Source: Photobacterium sp. TY1-4 (GTDB taxonomy: Bacteria > Pseudomonadota > Gammaproteobacteria > Enterobacterales > Vibrionaceae). Taken from it: a DNA stretch of 64,000 nt. Below the pieces are notes generated by a model. That model was given only the letters and a program-made list of their open reading frames with translations. It was not told the origin of the DNA and did not search any database. A program made the position numbers and the translations under genes. The stretch spans positions 1,302,001 through 1,366,000 of the forward strand of contig NZ_CP099734.1 of NCBI RefSeq assembly GCF_025398175.1. The letters run 5' to 3'. This document shows positions 44,781-55,005 of this stretch, one piece after another. Every line of letters begins with the position of its first letter. The first letter of the stretch is position 1.

Positions 44781-46490
44781 ATGCTGACAAGGTTATTGCT
44801 CGTTTTATTCTGGCTTGTGCCGATGGCTGCGTTTGCTCAGTCCCACCCAACCGTGCTGCTGCTCAACTCCTATGATTCTCAATATCCCTGGAGTGAGGCA
44901 CTGACCCGCGGCGTGAAAGACGAGTTTTCAAAGACCTTCCCCGATTACGACCTCCATGTCGAGTATATGGATGAGCGGCGCTTCGTTGATGATGAGACCT
45001 ACCATCACCTGCTGGTGGATTTGCTGCAGTATAAGTACCGGCGATATACCCCGGAGATCATCATCACCGGCGATGATCTGGCCTATAACTTTATGCTCGA
45101 ACATGCCGAAACCCTGTTTCCGGGAACGCCGGTGGTGTTTAGCGGGGTGAATGTGTTTGATCCGGATGCCCTGAAGGATAAACCGAATTTCACTGGGATC
45201 CAGGAAGGCATGGAAATCCAGGGCAACCTGGAATTGATCACTCACCTTCAACCGGATGTTGAACGTATCGTGTTGCTGGGCGATCGTACTGAGCTGGGCC
45301 GCAAGATGGTCGAGCAGGTCGATGCGATTAAAACGCAATGGGAAGATGACCCGGAAAAGGCCCGGATCCAACTGGATGTTTGGGATGACTTTACCCTTAA
45401 GGGCTTGAATGAACGTGTGAAAGATCTCGGGGAGCATACGGCCATCCTGATGATGGCGATTCATATGGATAATGATGGCAATTATTTCTCTTACCGGCAC
45501 GATCTGCCGTTGTTGGCAAAGCATAGCCCAGTACCGATTTACGGGATGTGGGGCACTTTGCTGATCGGCAACTGTGTGATGGGTGGGTTGATGAATGATC
45601 CATACCAGCATGGCCGAAATGCCACCAAAATGGCCATCAGTATTCTTAATGGCACGCCGGTCGAGGCCATTCCGGTCAAGGATAAGGCTGCTTATGCGCC
45701 GGTGTTTGATTACCGTGTTCTGGAGAATTTTCAAATCGATCTGGCTCGGTTGCCGCCGGACAGCAAAATTGTGGGAAAACCGGTTTCATATTATGAAGAA
45801 CATATGATGCTGGTGAACACAACGGTGGCGGTGGTTGTCGTCTTGTTGGGGATTATCTCGGCGTTGATGGTGAATATTCATCAGCGTCGCCAGGCACAAA
45901 AGAAGCTGGATGAATTCAATCAGACGCTGGAAACGCTGGTGGAGCGCCGGACCCGGGAACTCGATGCCCGGAATCAGGAGCTGAGAAAAGCATCAACAAT
46001 CATGCAGTCCCTGGCCTATACCGATCCGTTGACCGGTTTGGGGAACCGTCGGGCAGGAACCAGTGAACTGATGGCCCGTATCGAGCGTGGTGAGGTAGAC
46101 GGCTCCCCGTTCCATGTCGCGCTGCTGGATATCGACTTCTTTAAACAGATCAATGATACCTATGGCCACCCGGCCGGGGATGCGGTGTTGTGTGCGGTCG
46201 GACAGGTGTTGCGGGAGAACATCCGGGCCGCAGACCGGGTGTTCCGGTGGGGCGGAGAAGAGTTTCTGCTGTTGATGACCTGCCAGCAAGCTGGGGAGTG
46301 TACCGAGATGTTACAGCGTTTGCGGTCTCAGATTACCCGGATGTCAGTAGACAATGTGGCACGTATCACCATCAGTATCGGGACGGCATCCTTCGCCGAT
46401 GCGGACACGTTTGAGTCCATTCTCCACCGTGCCGACCAGGCCTTGTACGCCGCTAAACATAACGGGCGGGACCAGGTGGTCGCATTCTAA
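44781..46490 (+). CDS. Diguanylate cyclase with periplasmic ABC-substrate-binding-like sensor
   Basis: 569 residues from ATG 44781. Signal-anchor/signal peptide (LLLVLFWLVPMAAFAQ), then a two-lobed periplasmic sensor of the ABC_sub_bind type (about 20-330: TVLLLNSYDSQYPWSEALTR, then DLAYNFMLEHAETLFPGTPV), TM at about 350-372, coiled-coil linker and a GGDEF domain. The active site reads GGEEF within FRWGGEEFLLLM, and RAAD five residues before it is an intact product-inhibition I-site. It should make cyclic di-GMP in response to a periplasmic ligand. In Vibrionaceae, norspermidine signalling also feeds into cyclic di-GMP, but no direct link is shown here. Confidence 0.92.
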   Translation: MLTRLLLVLFWLVPMAAFAQSHPTVLLLNSYDSQYPWSEALTRGVKDEFSKTFPDYDLHVEYMDERRFVDDETYHHLLVDLLQYKYRRYTPEIIITGDDLAYNFMLEHAETLFPGTPVVFSGVNVFDPDALKDKPNFTGIQEGMEIQGNLELITHLQPDVERIVLLGDRTELGRKMVEQVDAIKTQWEDDPEKARIQLDVWDDFTLKGLNERVKDLGEHTAILMMAIHMDNDGNYFSYRHDLPLLAKHSPVPIYGMWGTLLIGNCVMGGLMNDPYQHGRNATKMAISILNGTPVEAIPVKDKAAYAPVFDYRVLENFQIDLARLPPDSKIVGKPVSYYEEHMMLVNTTVAVVVVLLGIISALMVNIHQRRQAQKKLDEFNQTLETLVERRTRELDARNQELRKASTIMQSLAYTDPLTGLGNRRAGTSELMARIERGEVDGSPFHVALLDIDFFKQINDTYGHPAGDAVLCAVGQVLRENIRAADRVFRWGGEEFLLLMTCQQAGECTEMLQRLRSQITRMSVDNVARITISIGTASFADADTFESILHRADQALYAAKHNGRDQVVAF

Positions 46491-46553
46491 GTCGCCATAA
46501 ACCGAATGTGTCTTCGGTTATGGCGCAGGCCTCTGATGGGGAGGATTATCCTT

Positions 46554-46606
46554 GCTGAGAGCTGAGAGCTGAGAGCTGAGAGCTGAGAGCTGAGAGCTGA
46601 GAGCTG
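46554..46606 (+). repeat. Seven-base tandem repeat (GCTGAGA, 7 copies plus 4 bases)
   Basis: Seven perfect copies of GCTGAGA followed by GCTG, between the diguanylate cyclase and bacterioferritin genes. A length-variable tract by slippage is likely. It is in the 3' region of both convergent genes, so no coding effect is expected. Confidence 0.95.
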
Positions 46607-46615
46607 TAAAATGAG

Positions 46616-46640
46616 GTCCGGTCGACAGGGTCGACCGGAC
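46616..46640. terminator. Perfect inverted repeat, probable bidirectional terminator
   Basis: GTCCGGTCGAC / GTCGACCGGAC, an 11-bp perfect stem with loop AGG, between convergent genes. T-tail is weak (CATTTTAC on the reverse strand), so termination is plausible, not certain. Confidence 0.6.
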
Positions 46641-46663
46641 AAGATATTGCAGACGAATGGTCA

Positions 46664-47134
46664 CTAGCCCATCTGGGATTGCAGGTAATTCGGCAGGCCG
46701 ATTTTATCGATGAGTCCGAGTTGCTTTTCCAGCCAGTAGGCATGATCTTCCTCGGTATCGGCCAGCAGCTTTTCCAGAATTTCACGTGATTGATAGTCCT
46801 GCTCGGTCTCGCAGACCTTAATCGCCGCCTTAAGCGCTTTATCGACGTCATACTCCAGCGCCAAATCGTTCTTGAGCATTTCCGGAACGTCCTTCCCGAT
46901 ATGCAGGTCGGCACGTTTGGTGAGATCCGGCGTGCCTTCCAGGAACAGAATACGTTCAATCAACAGCGCTGCATGGCTTTTTTCATCATCGAATTCGTGG
47001 TCGATTCGCTCGTAGAGTTTATCCAGTCCCCAATCCTGATACATCCGAGAATGGATGAAATACTGATCCATCGCGGTGAGCTCACCGGCCAGCAGGGTAT
47101 TCAGGGTGTCAATGATCTTGGTATTACCTTTCAT
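46664..47134 (-). CDS. Bacterioferritin subunit with ferroxidase centre, lacking the haem Met
   Basis: 156 residues from ATG 47134 (AGGTGA upstream). Four-helix ferritin fold. By comparison with E. coli Bfr the di-iron ligands are kept: Glu in GELTA (18), Glu and His in DDEKSHA (51, 54), Glu in LALEYD (94), Glu and His in TEEDHAYW (127, 130). The haem-ligating Met52 is replaced by Lys. So it can oxidise iron but should not bind haem alone. Immediately downstream (13 bp) of a second, complementary Bfr gene. Confidence 0.9.
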   Translation of the reverse strand: MKGNTKIIDTLNTLLAGELTAMDQYFIHSRMYQDWGLDKLYERIDHEFDDEKSHAALLIERILFLEGTPDLTKRADLHIGKDVPEMLKNDLALEYDVDKALKAAIKVCETEQDYQSREILEKLLADTEEDHAYWLEKQLGLIDKIGLPNYLQSQMG

Positions 47135-47147
47135 GTGAATCACCTAT

Positions 47148-47615
47148 TTATGAAATCTGAGATTGAAGATAGTTTTCAAGACCGATGCTACTGATCAGTG
47201 CTTGCTGGGTTTCGATCCAGTCGACATACTCTTCTTCATAGGCAAGAATATCTTCCAGCAATTCGCGGCTGACATAGTCGGATTTGGTCTCACAAAATGC
47301 GATGGCTTCCCGCAGCAGAGCCAATTGCTCCATTTCCAGGATCAGGTCACATTGCAGCATCTCTTCCGCTTCTTCTCCGATACGGATTTTTTCCAGATGT
47401 TGCAGGTTCGGCAGTCCTTCGAGGAACAGGATCCGCTCAATCAGATCATCGGCTTGCTTCATGTCCTTGATCGATTTTTTATACTCTTTTTCGTTCAGTG
47501 CTTCCAAGCCCCAGTTTCGGAACATTCTGGCATGCAGAAAGTACTGGTTAATTGAGGTGAGTTCTATCGTTAGTACCTGATTGAGATAACTGATCACCTG
47601 TTTTTTACCTTGCAT
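47148..47615 (-). CDS. Bacterioferritin subunit with haem Met, lacking the ferroxidase centre
   Basis: 155 residues from ATG 47615 behind a strong AGGAGG. Very like E. coli Bfr overall, but the segment KDMKQAD has Asp and Gln in place of Glu51 and His54, and EEEYVDW has Tyr in place of His130; Met52 for haem binding is present. It therefore should bind haem but not oxidise iron, and likely co-assembles with the downstream subunit. Similar paired subunits are known in Neisseria and magnetotactic bacteria. Confidence 0.9.
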   Translation of the reverse strand: MQGKKQVISYLNQVLTIELTSINQYFLHARMFRNWGLEALNEKEYKKSIKDMKQADDLIERILFLEGLPNLQHLEKIRIGEEAEEMLQCDLILEMEQLALLREAIAFCETKSDYVSRELLEDILAYEEEYVDWIETQQALISSIGLENYLQSQIS

Positions 47616-48372
47616 GAACCTTCCTCCTGAATGACGCTGTTTCATTTGATGTTTCAGCTTTCATATCAGCATAGGCGCTGGCGCATCCATGTGGGGTATT
47701 CAGTGTGAAAAATGGTGATTTTCTTTTGATTTCATGGCGAAAAGGGTAAAAGCGATATTAATCAGAATGATTCTCATTTTGCAATCATGGTTTGCTGCTG
47801 TGCAGCGCCACCCCGATCACCGATGCGCAAAGTGAGAGGGTTTTCAGGTATGCGTGAGTGATTTTCTGGACGTTATTGTCTAAAATTACGGGGTGCTGAC
47901 ATACCTTCAAGCACTGCGCTTCAGGGACTGAATATGACTGAGCTGTATGAAAAGATCGCTGTGAAATCAAACTGAAACGGACTTCTTTACCTGGCCTGAT
48001 ACGCTGCGGGGCGTACGACCGGGTGTTCTCCTTGTGGTGAAGGCTTCTCGTCCAGCCGGCGCGCAAGCGCGTGGGGAGTGGAGCAGCAGGATTTTCTGAC
48101 TAAGTTATAACCACTTGGATATATTGAATTTTATACTTTATTTTTTCAGATATATGGTAAATACTGCTGCTTAGTTTGTTCAATTTACCAATCTGCGTTC
48201 AAAAGCTTTTGTCCCCTTTTTGTCAAGTGACACCTGGCAGAGAAACTTTGCGCTAAAACACAGAAACAGTGGCAGCTCAGATTTCAAGTTAGGGTAAAAT
48301 TGGGTAAGATCAGTAATAGCTATCCTGCCAATTCCGGCTGGGTGCAGAGCCAAATCATATCGGAGATACAGC
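47616..48372. other. Intergenic region between bacterioferritin and uvrY genes
   Basis: 757 bp. The part near the bacterioferritin gene carries a Fur-like site (47761-47780). The middle (47785-48066) has a 93-codon reverse frame with no recognisable features that I treat as noise. 48100-48200 is AT-rich and may hold promoters. The last 100 bp should hold the uvrY promoter. Confidence 0.5.
47761..47780. promoter_or_regulatory. Candidate Fur box upstream of the bacterioferritin operon
   Basis: Reverse strand reads AAAATGAGAATCATTCTGAT, close to the Fur repeat pattern (AATGATAATCATT-type). It lies about 145 bp before the first bacterioferritin start. Iron control of an iron-storage operon is expected. 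Confidence 0.55.
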
Positions 48373-49017
48373 TTGATTAATGTATTCCTTGTAGATGATC
48401 ACGAACTGGTTCGCACAGGGATCCGACGTCTTCTTGAAGACGTCCGTGGTATTAAAGTGGTAGGGGAAGCCGACAGTGGTGAAGAAGCCGTCAAATGGTG
48501 CCGCCAGGAGCATGCGGACATCGTGTTGATGGATATGAATATGCCGGGTATCGGTGGCCTTGAAGCAACGCGTAAGATTCTGCGCTTTAGCCCCGATGTC
48601 AAAATCATCGTTTTAACGATTCACACCGAAAACCCGTTCCCGACCAAGGTGATGCAAGCGGGGGCCGCGGGCTATCTGACCAAAGGGGCTGGCCCTGATG
48701 AAATGGTCAATGCGATTCGGATGGTCAACAGTGGCCAGCGATACATTTCTCCGGAAATTGCCCAGCAGATGGCGTTGAGCCAGTTTGCTTCGGATGCGGA
48801 AAATCCGTTTAAAGACCTCTCTGAGCGCGAACTGCAGATCATGATGATGATCACCAAAGGGCAGAAAGTCACAGAGATTTCCGAACAGTTGAACCTGAGT
48901 CCGAAAACGGTCAACAGCTACCGCTACCGCTTGTTTAATAAGCTGGATATCAATGGTGATGTTGAGCTGACCCACCTTGCGATTCGTCACGGAATGTTAG
49001 ACACAGAGACGTTGTAG
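48373..49017 (+). CDS. uvrY: Response regulator UvrY/VarA/GacA
   Basis: 214 residues. Receiver domain with Asp in [11 protein letters not shown] (about 54) and Lys in YLTKGAG; C-terminal LuxR-type helix-turn-helix [20 protein letters not shown] (about 152-171) and [20 protein letters not shown]. Nearly identical in pattern to E. coli UvrY. The start is TTG (48373) with GGAGA seven bases upstream, as in other UvrY genes. As partner of BarA/VarS it activates the small RNAs that sequester CsrA. It lies 2 bp before uvrC. Confidence 0.95.
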   Translation: MINVFLVDDHELVRTGIRRLLEDVRGIKVVGEADSGEEAVKWCRQEHADIVLMDMNMPGIGGLEATRKILRFSPDVKIIVLTIHTENPFPTKVMQAGAAGYLTKGAGPDEMVNAIRMVNSGQRYISPEIAQQMALSQFASDAENPFKDLSERELQIMMMITKGQKVTEISEQLNLSPKTVNSYRYRLFNKLDINGDVELTHLAIRHGMLDTETL

Positions 49018-49019
49018 TA

Positions 49020-50870
49020 GTGTCAGAACCGCTTGAATCCAACAGCTTCGATTCGAAGAGCTTTCTCAAAACAGTGACTCACCAGCCGGGCGTCTATCGG
49101 ATGTACGACCAGGCTGGTGAGGTCATTTACGTCGGTAAAGCCAAAGATCTGAAAAAGCGCTTGTCGAGCTACTTCCGGACCCATGTTGCGGGCGAGAAAA
49201 CCCGGGCGCTGGTTCAGAGAATTTGCAAGGTCGACGTGACCGTGACCCACACGGAAACCGAAGCGCTGATCCTCGAACATAACTACATCAAGTTGTATCT
49301 GCCGAAATACAACGTCCTGCTCCGCGACGACAAGTCGTATCCCTACATTTTTCTCAGCAACAATGCCCATCCGCGATTAACCATTCACCGCGGTGCCAAA
49401 AAGCGCAAAGGCGAGTATTTTGGCCCGTACCCGGACTCCGGGGCGGTGCGTGAAAGCCTGCACCTGTTGCAGAAAATTTTCCCGGTTCGCCAGTGCGAAG
49501 ACTCGGTGTATGCCAATCGCAGCCGGCCGTGTCTGATGTATCAGATCGGTCGTTGTCTGGGCCCGTGTGTGAAAGGGCTGGTCAGTGATACCGATTACCA
49601 GGAGCAGGTGAATTTCGTCCGGCTGTTCCTGCAGGGCAAAGATCGTCAGGTGATCGCGTCGTTGGTCGAAAAGATGGAGCAGGCCAGTCAGCAACTGGCG
49701 TTTGAAAAGGCAGCGACTTATCGTGATCAAATCCAGGCACTGCGTCGGGTCCAGGAGCAGCAGTTCGTCAGCCAGGATAGCGAAGATGATATGGATGTGA
49801 TCGGCATTGCCCATGAGCAGGGCATGGCCTGTATTCATGCACTTTATATCCGTCAGGGTAAAATTCTGGGCAGCCGGAGCTACTTCCCCAAACTACCGAC
49901 CGACACCGAGCTCACTGAAGTGTTGTCCAGTTTTGTCAGCCAGTTCTATCTCAACCAGGCGGAAGGTCGGGTGATCCCGTCGGTGATTTTGCTGGGGGCT
50001 GAGCTTGGCGATGAGAAAACGGTGATTGCCAAAACCCTGACCGAGCTGGCCGGGCGCAAGATTGAACTCAGAACCCAGTCGCGCGGCAACCGGGCGCGTT
50101 TCCTGAAGCTGGCCCAGACCAATGCCAGCACGGCGCTGACCAGTAAGCTCAATCACAAAATGACAGTTCACCAGCGCGTGACTCAACTGCGTGAAGTGCT
50201 CAAGCTCAACAGCCTGGCGCGGATGGAATGTTTTGATATCAGTCACACTATGGGTGAAAAAACCGTCGCTTCGTGCGTGGTGTTTAATCAGGACGGGCCG
50301 CTGAAGCAGGAATACCGTCGCTATAACATCAGCGGGATCACCGGCGGAGATGATTATGCCGCCATGGCGCAAGCCCTGGAGCGTCGTTACGGTAAACAGT
50401 TGGATCCGGACAAGATTCCCGACATTATTTTTATTGATGGGGGTAGAGGTCAGCTTTCAAGAGCGTATGATGTAGTAGGTCCGTTGATGGGTGAATGGCC
50501 CAAGCGTGCCCTGCTGGTTGGGGTGGCCAAAGGCACCACGCGGAAACCCGGGCTGGAGACCCTACTTCTGGTGACGGGTGAAGAGTTTTCGATGCCGTCG
50601 GATTCACCGGCGCTGCATTTAATCCAGCATATCCGCGATGAAAGTCATAACCATGCCATCAGTGGCCACCGGGCGCAGCGCGCAAAAGTAAGGAAACGCA
50701 GTGTACTGGAAGATGTGGAAGGTATTGGGCCGAAACGTCGCCAGGCGCTTTTAAAATATATGGGCGGGTTACAAGAACTGAAAAGAGCAAGTCGAGAAGA
50801 GATTGCCAAGGTCCCTGGTATCAGTCGTTCACTGGCAGAAAAAATTTATGACGCATTGCAGCACGGCTAG
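49020..50870 (+). CDS. uvrC: Excinuclease ABC subunit C
   Basis: 616 residues, GTG start. GIY-YIG nuclease domain at the N-terminus ([20 protein letters not shown], about 18-37), UVR domain (about 205-240), RNase H-like domain with [14 protein letters not shown] segment ([17 protein letters not shown]), and C-terminal tandem helix-hairpin-helix ([20 protein letters not shown], then [17 protein letters not shown]). Makes both incisions around a UvrB-bound lesion in nucleotide excision repair. Conserved uvrY-uvrC-pgsA order of gammaproteobacteria. Confidence 0.97.
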   Translation: MSEPLESNSFDSKSFLKTVTHQPGVYRMYDQAGEVIYVGKAKDLKKRLSSYFRTHVAGEKTRALVQRICKVDVTVTHTETEALILEHNYIKLYLPKYNVLLRDDKSYPYIFLSNNAHPRLTIHRGAKKRKGEYFGPYPDSGAVRESLHLLQKIFPVRQCEDSVYANRSRPCLMYQIGRCLGPCVKGLVSDTDYQEQVNFVRLFLQGKDRQVIASLVEKMEQASQQLAFEKAATYRDQIQALRRVQEQQFVSQDSEDDMDVIGIAHEQGMACIHALYIRQGKILGSRSYFPKLPTDTELTEVLSSFVSQFYLNQAEGRVIPSVILLGAELGDEKTVIAKTLTELAGRKIELRTQSRGNRARFLKLAQTNASTALTSKLNHKMTVHQRVTQLREVLKLNSLARMECFDISHTMGEKTVASCVVFNQDGPLKQEYRRYNISGITGGDDYAAMAQALERRYGKQLDPDKIPDIIFIDGGRGQLSRAYDVVGPLMGEWPKRALLVGVAKGTTRKPGLETLLLVTGEEFSMPSDSPALHLIQHIRDESHNHAISGHRAQRAKVRKRSVLEDVEGIGPKRRQALLKYMGGLQELKRASREEIAKVPGISRSLAEKIYDALQHG

Positions 50871-50914
50871 CTTTGCGGCACCCTAAAAATAATTAATCAT
50901 AAGAACTATTCATT

Positions 50915-51472
50915 ATGCGTTTAACGATCCCGAATATCCTCAGTTTCATCCGGCTGCTGCTTATCCCTTTTTTTGTGGTCACTTTTTACCTGCCGTATAG
51001 CTGGGCGCCTTTTGCGACTGCACTGATCTTCTTCATTGCCGGTGTCACCGACTGGTTTGACGGATACCTGGCGCGTAAACTCAACCAGACCACCCGATTC
51101 GGCGCTTTTATCGATCCGGTTGCCGATAAAGTGATGGTGGCGGCGGCGATGGTATTGGTCGTTGAACATTACCACTCGGTCTGGGTGACGATTCCTGCTG
51201 TGACCATGATCGGCCGGGAAATTATCATTTCTGCGCTGCGGGAATGGATGGCCGAGCTGGGCAAACGCTCGAGCGTGGCAGTTTCCTGGGTGGGCAAGGT
51301 CAAAACCGGCTCCCAGATGTTTGCGTTGTTGGTATTGCTGTGGCATCCGAATGAGTGGCTGGTTTGGGTCGGTTATATTGCCCTGTATGCGGCGATGGTG
51401 CTCACTTACTGGTCAATGTATGTTTATCTTCGGGCGGCGAAAGACGATTTGTTGAATTCCGAAGACGTGTAA
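50915..51472 (+). CDS. pgsA: CDP-diacylglycerol-glycerol-3-phosphate 3-phosphatidyltransferase
   Basis: 185 residues, inner-membrane with about five helices. The CDP-alcohol phosphotransferase motif is clear: [20 protein letters not shown] with DPVADK (about 46-71; D-G-x2-A-R-x8-G-x3-D-x3-D). Makes phosphatidylglycerophosphate for acidic phospholipids. Confidence 0.96.
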   Translation: MRLTIPNILSFIRLLLIPFFVVTFYLPYSWAPFATALIFFIAGVTDWFDGYLARKLNQTTRFGAFIDPVADKVMVAAAMVLVVEHYHSVWVTIPAVTMIGREIIISALREWMAELGKRSSVAVSWVGKVKTGSQMFALLVLLWHPNEWLVWVGYIALYAAMVLTYWSMYVYLRAAKDDLLNSEDV

Positions 51473-51497
51473 GGCGCGCCTGAGCGTGATTCGAGAC

Positions 51498-51526
51498 AAA
51501 AAGCGGCAGTGGATGCCGCTTTTTTT
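51498..51526 (+). terminator. Rho-independent terminator after pgsA
   Basis: AAAAAGCGGCA / TGCCGCTTTTT stem with GTGGA loop and T7 tail. Confidence 0.92.
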
Positions 51527-51724
51527 GATCTCAGGTTCGCTGATGACGATGAGATGGGGGGATTGCAGCGTCTGATCCCTGTGCAGTAAGCTGGTATTTT
51601 GAAGGGTCTGGTGAAAAATGAGTCGAACGCATCTGTTTTTTCATTTTTTTCGTGACACGCTCCGGTGGATCTGTACAATGGCCGCCATACCAGACAGGGT
51701 CACCCGACATGGTAACAATTCAGA

Positions 51725-51798
51725 GGCGCGTTGGCAGAGTGGCTATGCAGCGGATTGCAAATCCGTGGACCTCGGTTCGACTCCGGGACGCGCCTCCA
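51725..51798 (+). tRNA. tRNA-Cys (GCA)
   Basis: 74 nt including CCA. Acceptor GGCGCG..CGCGCC, D arm with GCAGAGTGG, anticodon loop TTGCAAA (GCA), T arm GGTTCGACTCC, discriminator T. Matches bacterial tRNA-Cys, and follows pgsA as cysT does in enterobacteria. An identical gene lies at 62326-62399. Confidence 0.97.
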
Positions 51799-51825
51799 TT
51801 TTCTCCTTCTATTCGGGAGAAACAG

Positions 51826-51848
51826 ACCAGCATGATGCTGGTTTTTTT
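51826..51848 (+). terminator. Terminator after tRNA-Cys
   Basis: ACCAGC / GCTGGT stem with ATGAT loop followed by seven Ts. Confidence 0.8.
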
Positions 51849-52106
51849 GTATCTGGCGTTTTTCTTCCCTTCATCTTTCATGCTTCACGCATCTTTCTCT
51901 TTTCTCTCCTTTCCGGTGCCGCAGAATTCCGGTTATGAGTGATTGGTAAACTTTTTGCAACAGGCTTGTGAATCCGAGTTTATTTATTTGCTAATATCCC
52001 CCCGATAAAATACGGCTATTCCAATCACTGCCTGTCCCGGTGTGTTTCATACCTGTCCGGCAGTACATAATAAAAAATCCCTATGGATGAAGTACACGGA
52101 GCCGCC
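51849..52106. other. Promoter region of the dehydrogenase gene
   Basis: AT-rich 51950-52010 (TTTATTTATTTGCTAATAT) probably contains the promoter; no other feature seen. Confidence 0.45.
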
Positions 52107-54953
52107 ATGCAGCAGCCATATAACACCCTGATTGCACAGTTACAGGAGCGCATTGATGCGCAGCGTATCATCACCGATCCGACCCTGACGCTGGCCTATG
52201 GAACCGATGCCAGTTTTTACCGCCTGATCCCCAAGCTGATCCTGCAGTTGGATAACCTGGAGGAAGTGGTTTTTGCGATGAAGGCGTGTTACGCCCTGAA
52301 TATCGCCGTTACTTTCCGGGCCGCCGGAACCAGTTTGTCGGGCCAGGCCCTATCCGATTCAGTGTTGATCACCCTGACGACCAACTGGCGCCAACATGAA
52401 ATCTTAAAGGGCGGTGAACAAATCTGGTTGCAACCAGGCGTGATTGGGGCGGATGCCAATAAGTTCCTGGCGCCGTACGGGCGCAAAATCGGTCCGGATC
52501 CAGCTTCGATTAACACCTGTAAAATCGGCGGTATTGCGGCGAACAACGCCTCGGGCATGTGTTGCGGGACGGCACAGAACAGCTACAAAACCCTGGCGGG
52601 GATGACGGTGGTGCTGGCGGATGGCACCGTGCTGGATACCCTGGATGACGAGAGTGTGGCGGCGTTTCGTCGCAGTCACGGTGAGATGCTGGATGATTTG
52701 TCAGCGCTGGCGCAAAGCTGTCTGGACAATCCGGCGCTGACAGACAAAATCCGCCACAAGTATCGGCTGAAAAATACCACCGGCTACAGTCTGAATGCTT
52801 TGGTGGATTATGACGACCCCATCGAGATCCTGCAGCACTTGCTGATCGGCTCGGAAGGTACCCTCGGCTTTATTGCCGATATCACTTACAACACAGTGGT
52901 GGATCATGCCTTTAAAGCCTCGGCTCTGTTTGTGTTTGCGGATATCGAAACCACATGTCGGGCCGTAAGTGAGCTGAGCAAGACCCAGGTCGCGGCGGTA
53001 GAGCTGATGGACAGCCGCGCGCTAGCGTCGGTCGCGGACAAGCCGGGGATGCCGGGCTTTATTGCCCGTTTGGGTGCTGAAGGCAATACGGAAGCAGCGG
53101 CGTTGCTGGTGGAGATCCACGCAGAAGATGATCCAGGTTTGACCGCGCAGGCGGAAGCGCTGACGGCGCTGATCAAAGGTTTCGTCCCGATCGAAGCCGT
53201 CCCGTTTAGCCGGGATCCGCAAGTGTGCGCGCAGCTGTGGGGTGTCCGAAAAGGGTTGTTCCCGGCCGTAGGCGCGGTACGTGAAACCGGCACCACGGTG
53301 ATTATTGAAGATGTGGCGTTTCCGATTGAGCAATTGGCGCCGGCGGTGCGTGAATTGCAGGAGTTGTTCACCACGTACGAATACCATGAAGCGATTATCT
53401 TCGGTCATGCGCTGGCGGGGAACCTGCACTTTGTTTTCACCCAGGCATTTGATACTGAGGCAGAAATCACCCGCTATGGCGCGTTTATGGATGCGGTAGC
53501 CAAGCTGGTTGCGGTCGATTATCAGGGCTCACTGAAAGCTGAGCACGGGACCGGGCGAAACATGGCCCCCTTTGTCGAGCTGGAGTGGGGCAGTGAAGGC
53601 TACGCCCTGATGCAACAAATCAAGCGGATTTTCGATCGCACCGGGATCCTGAACCCGGGGGTGATCCTCAATGACGACAGTGATGCCCACGTCAAAGATC
53701 TCAAAGCGATGCCAGCGGCCGATATGCTGATCGACAAGTGTATCGAATGTGGATTCTGTGAGCCGGTCTGTCCGTCGCGCAACCTGTCCCTGACGCCGCG
53801 CCAGCGCAATACCGTGTATCGGGAAATCCAGCGCCTGCGTCGCAGCAACGAGGATCCGGCACGCTTGGCGCAGATTGAAAAGGCGTTCCAGTACCAGGGA
53901 ATTGATACCTGTGCGGCGACCGGTTTGTGTGCCGAGCGATGCCCGGTGGATATCAACACCGGCGATCTGATGCGCAAACTTCGGGCGAACCATTCGGCGA
54001 TGGCAAGCACGATTGCCCGCTGGACGGCGGATCACTTTGATGGCGTCACGGCCGCCGCCAGAGTCGGGCTTCGCGCCGCCGATGGCATACACGGCGTGCT
54101 AGGCAGTGGCGCGATGCGCTCGGTGAGCACAGCGGCTCGCAAATTGTCCGGTAACCGGCTGCCACTCTGGACGCCTCATATGCCGCGCTCTGCCGGGAAG
54201 CTGTGCCTGCCGTCCGGGTTGAAGATCAACGCCATCGGCCGGGAGAAAATTGTTTACTTCCCGAGTTGCGCCTCACGCAATATGGGGACCGAGAAACAGG
54301 CCATGGATCCCCGCTCCCTCTCAGACGTGACGATATCGCTGCTGGCCAAAGCTGGCTACGAAGTGGTGATCCCGGAGAACCTGAATAGCCAGTGTTGTGG
54401 TATGCCGTATCAAAGCAAGGGGTTCCCGGAAACCGCTGCCAGGAAAGCTCAGCAACTCGAGGCTGCTTTGTGGCAGGCCTCCGAGCAGGGCCAGTTACCG
54501 GTATTGATGGATACCAGTCCATGTGCCAGCCTGAGTAAAGATACCCTGCGCGGCGATCTGACCATCTACGAGCCATTTCAGTTTGTGGCAGAGTTCGTCA
54601 TGCCGCGGCTGACGATCACGCCACAGGAAGCGCCGGTGATGCTGCATATTACCTGTACCTCACGACGCAAGGGCTTGGCAGGCGTGATGCAGAAAGTCAC
54701 CGAAGCTTGTGCAACGCAGGTGATCATCCCGGAGGATATCCAGTGCTGTGGTTTCGCCGGTGATAAAGGCTTTACCACACCTGAGCTCAATGCCGCGGCG
54801 CTGTCGCCACTGAAGGCGCAGGTACCGGAAGACTGCCGGGAAGGGTATTCCAATAGCCGGACCTGTGAGATCGGCCTGTCGGAGCACAGCGGCATCGAGT
54901 ATCGTTCGATTCTGTATCTGGTGGATAAGGTCAGCCAGCCGATCGCGGGTTAG
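52107..54953 (+). CDS. FAD-linked, Fe-S D-lactate dehydrogenase-type oxidoreductase
   Basis: 948 residues from ATG 52107, with GGAG six bases before; ATG 52083 is the alternative. FAD-binding domain of the PCMH/VAO type (about 40-260: VTFRAAGTSLSGQALSDSVL, SEGTLGFIADITY), FAD-oxidase C-terminal domain with EHGTGRNMAPFV, two 4Fe-4S motifs (CIECGFCEPVCPS near 546, CAATGLCAERCPV near 600) and a C-terminal heterodisulfide-reductase-like domain with two CCG motifs (CCGMPYQSKG, CCGFAGDKG). This layout is that of respiratory D-lactate dehydrogenases feeding the quinone pool; glycolate or another 2-hydroxyacid is possible. Confidence 0.88.
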   Translation: MQQPYNTLIAQLQERIDAQRIITDPTLTLAYGTDASFYRLIPKLILQLDNLEEVVFAMKACYALNIAVTFRAAGTSLSGQALSDSVLITLTTNWRQHEILKGGEQIWLQPGVIGADANKFLAPYGRKIGPDPASINTCKIGGIAANNASGMCCGTAQNSYKTLAGMTVVLADGTVLDTLDDESVAAFRRSHGEMLDDLSALAQSCLDNPALTDKIRHKYRLKNTTGYSLNALVDYDDPIEILQHLLIGSEGTLGFIADITYNTVVDHAFKASALFVFADIETTCRAVSELSKTQVAAVELMDSRALASVADKPGMPGFIARLGAEGNTEAAALLVEIHAEDDPGLTAQAEALTALIKGFVPIEAVPFSRDPQVCAQLWGVRKGLFPAVGAVRETGTTVIIEDVAFPIEQLAPAVRELQELFTTYEYHEAIIFGHALAGNLHFVFTQAFDTEAEITRYGAFMDAVAKLVAVDYQGSLKAEHGTGRNMAPFVELEWGSEGYALMQQIKRIFDRTGILNPGVILNDDSDAHVKDLKAMPAADMLIDKCIECGFCEPVCPSRNLSLTPRQRNTVYREIQRLRRSNEDPARLAQIEKAFQYQGIDTCAATGLCAERCPVDINTGDLMRKLRANHSAMASTIARWTADHFDGVTAAARVGLRAADGIHGVLGSGAMRSVSTAARKLSGNRLPLWTPHMPRSAGKLCLPSGLKINAIGREKIVYFPSCASRNMGTEKQAMDPRSLSDVTISLLAKAGYEVVIPENLNSQCCGMPYQSKGFPETAARKAQQLEAALWQASEQGQLPVLMDTSPCASLSKDTLRGDLTIYEPFQFVAEFVMPRLTITPQEAPVMLHITCTSRRKGLAGVMQKVTEACATQVIIPEDIQCCGFAGDKGFTTPELNAAALSPLKAQVPEDCREGYSNSRTCEIGLSEHSGIEYRSILYLVDKVSQPIAG

Positions 54954-55005
54954 CCCTAGATCTGGTGAGGTCATGTTGCGCCTCACCAGATCTGCCGGAT
55001 TGCGG

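Noticed and set aside
47785..48066. 93-codon reverse frame between the bacterioferritin and uvrY genes
   Set aside because: No ribosome site, no recognisable motif and no neighbour support.
52083..52106. ATG 52083 as the start of the dehydrogenase
   Set aside because: ATG 52107 has GGAG at proper spacing; 52083 has none. Kept only as an alternative.
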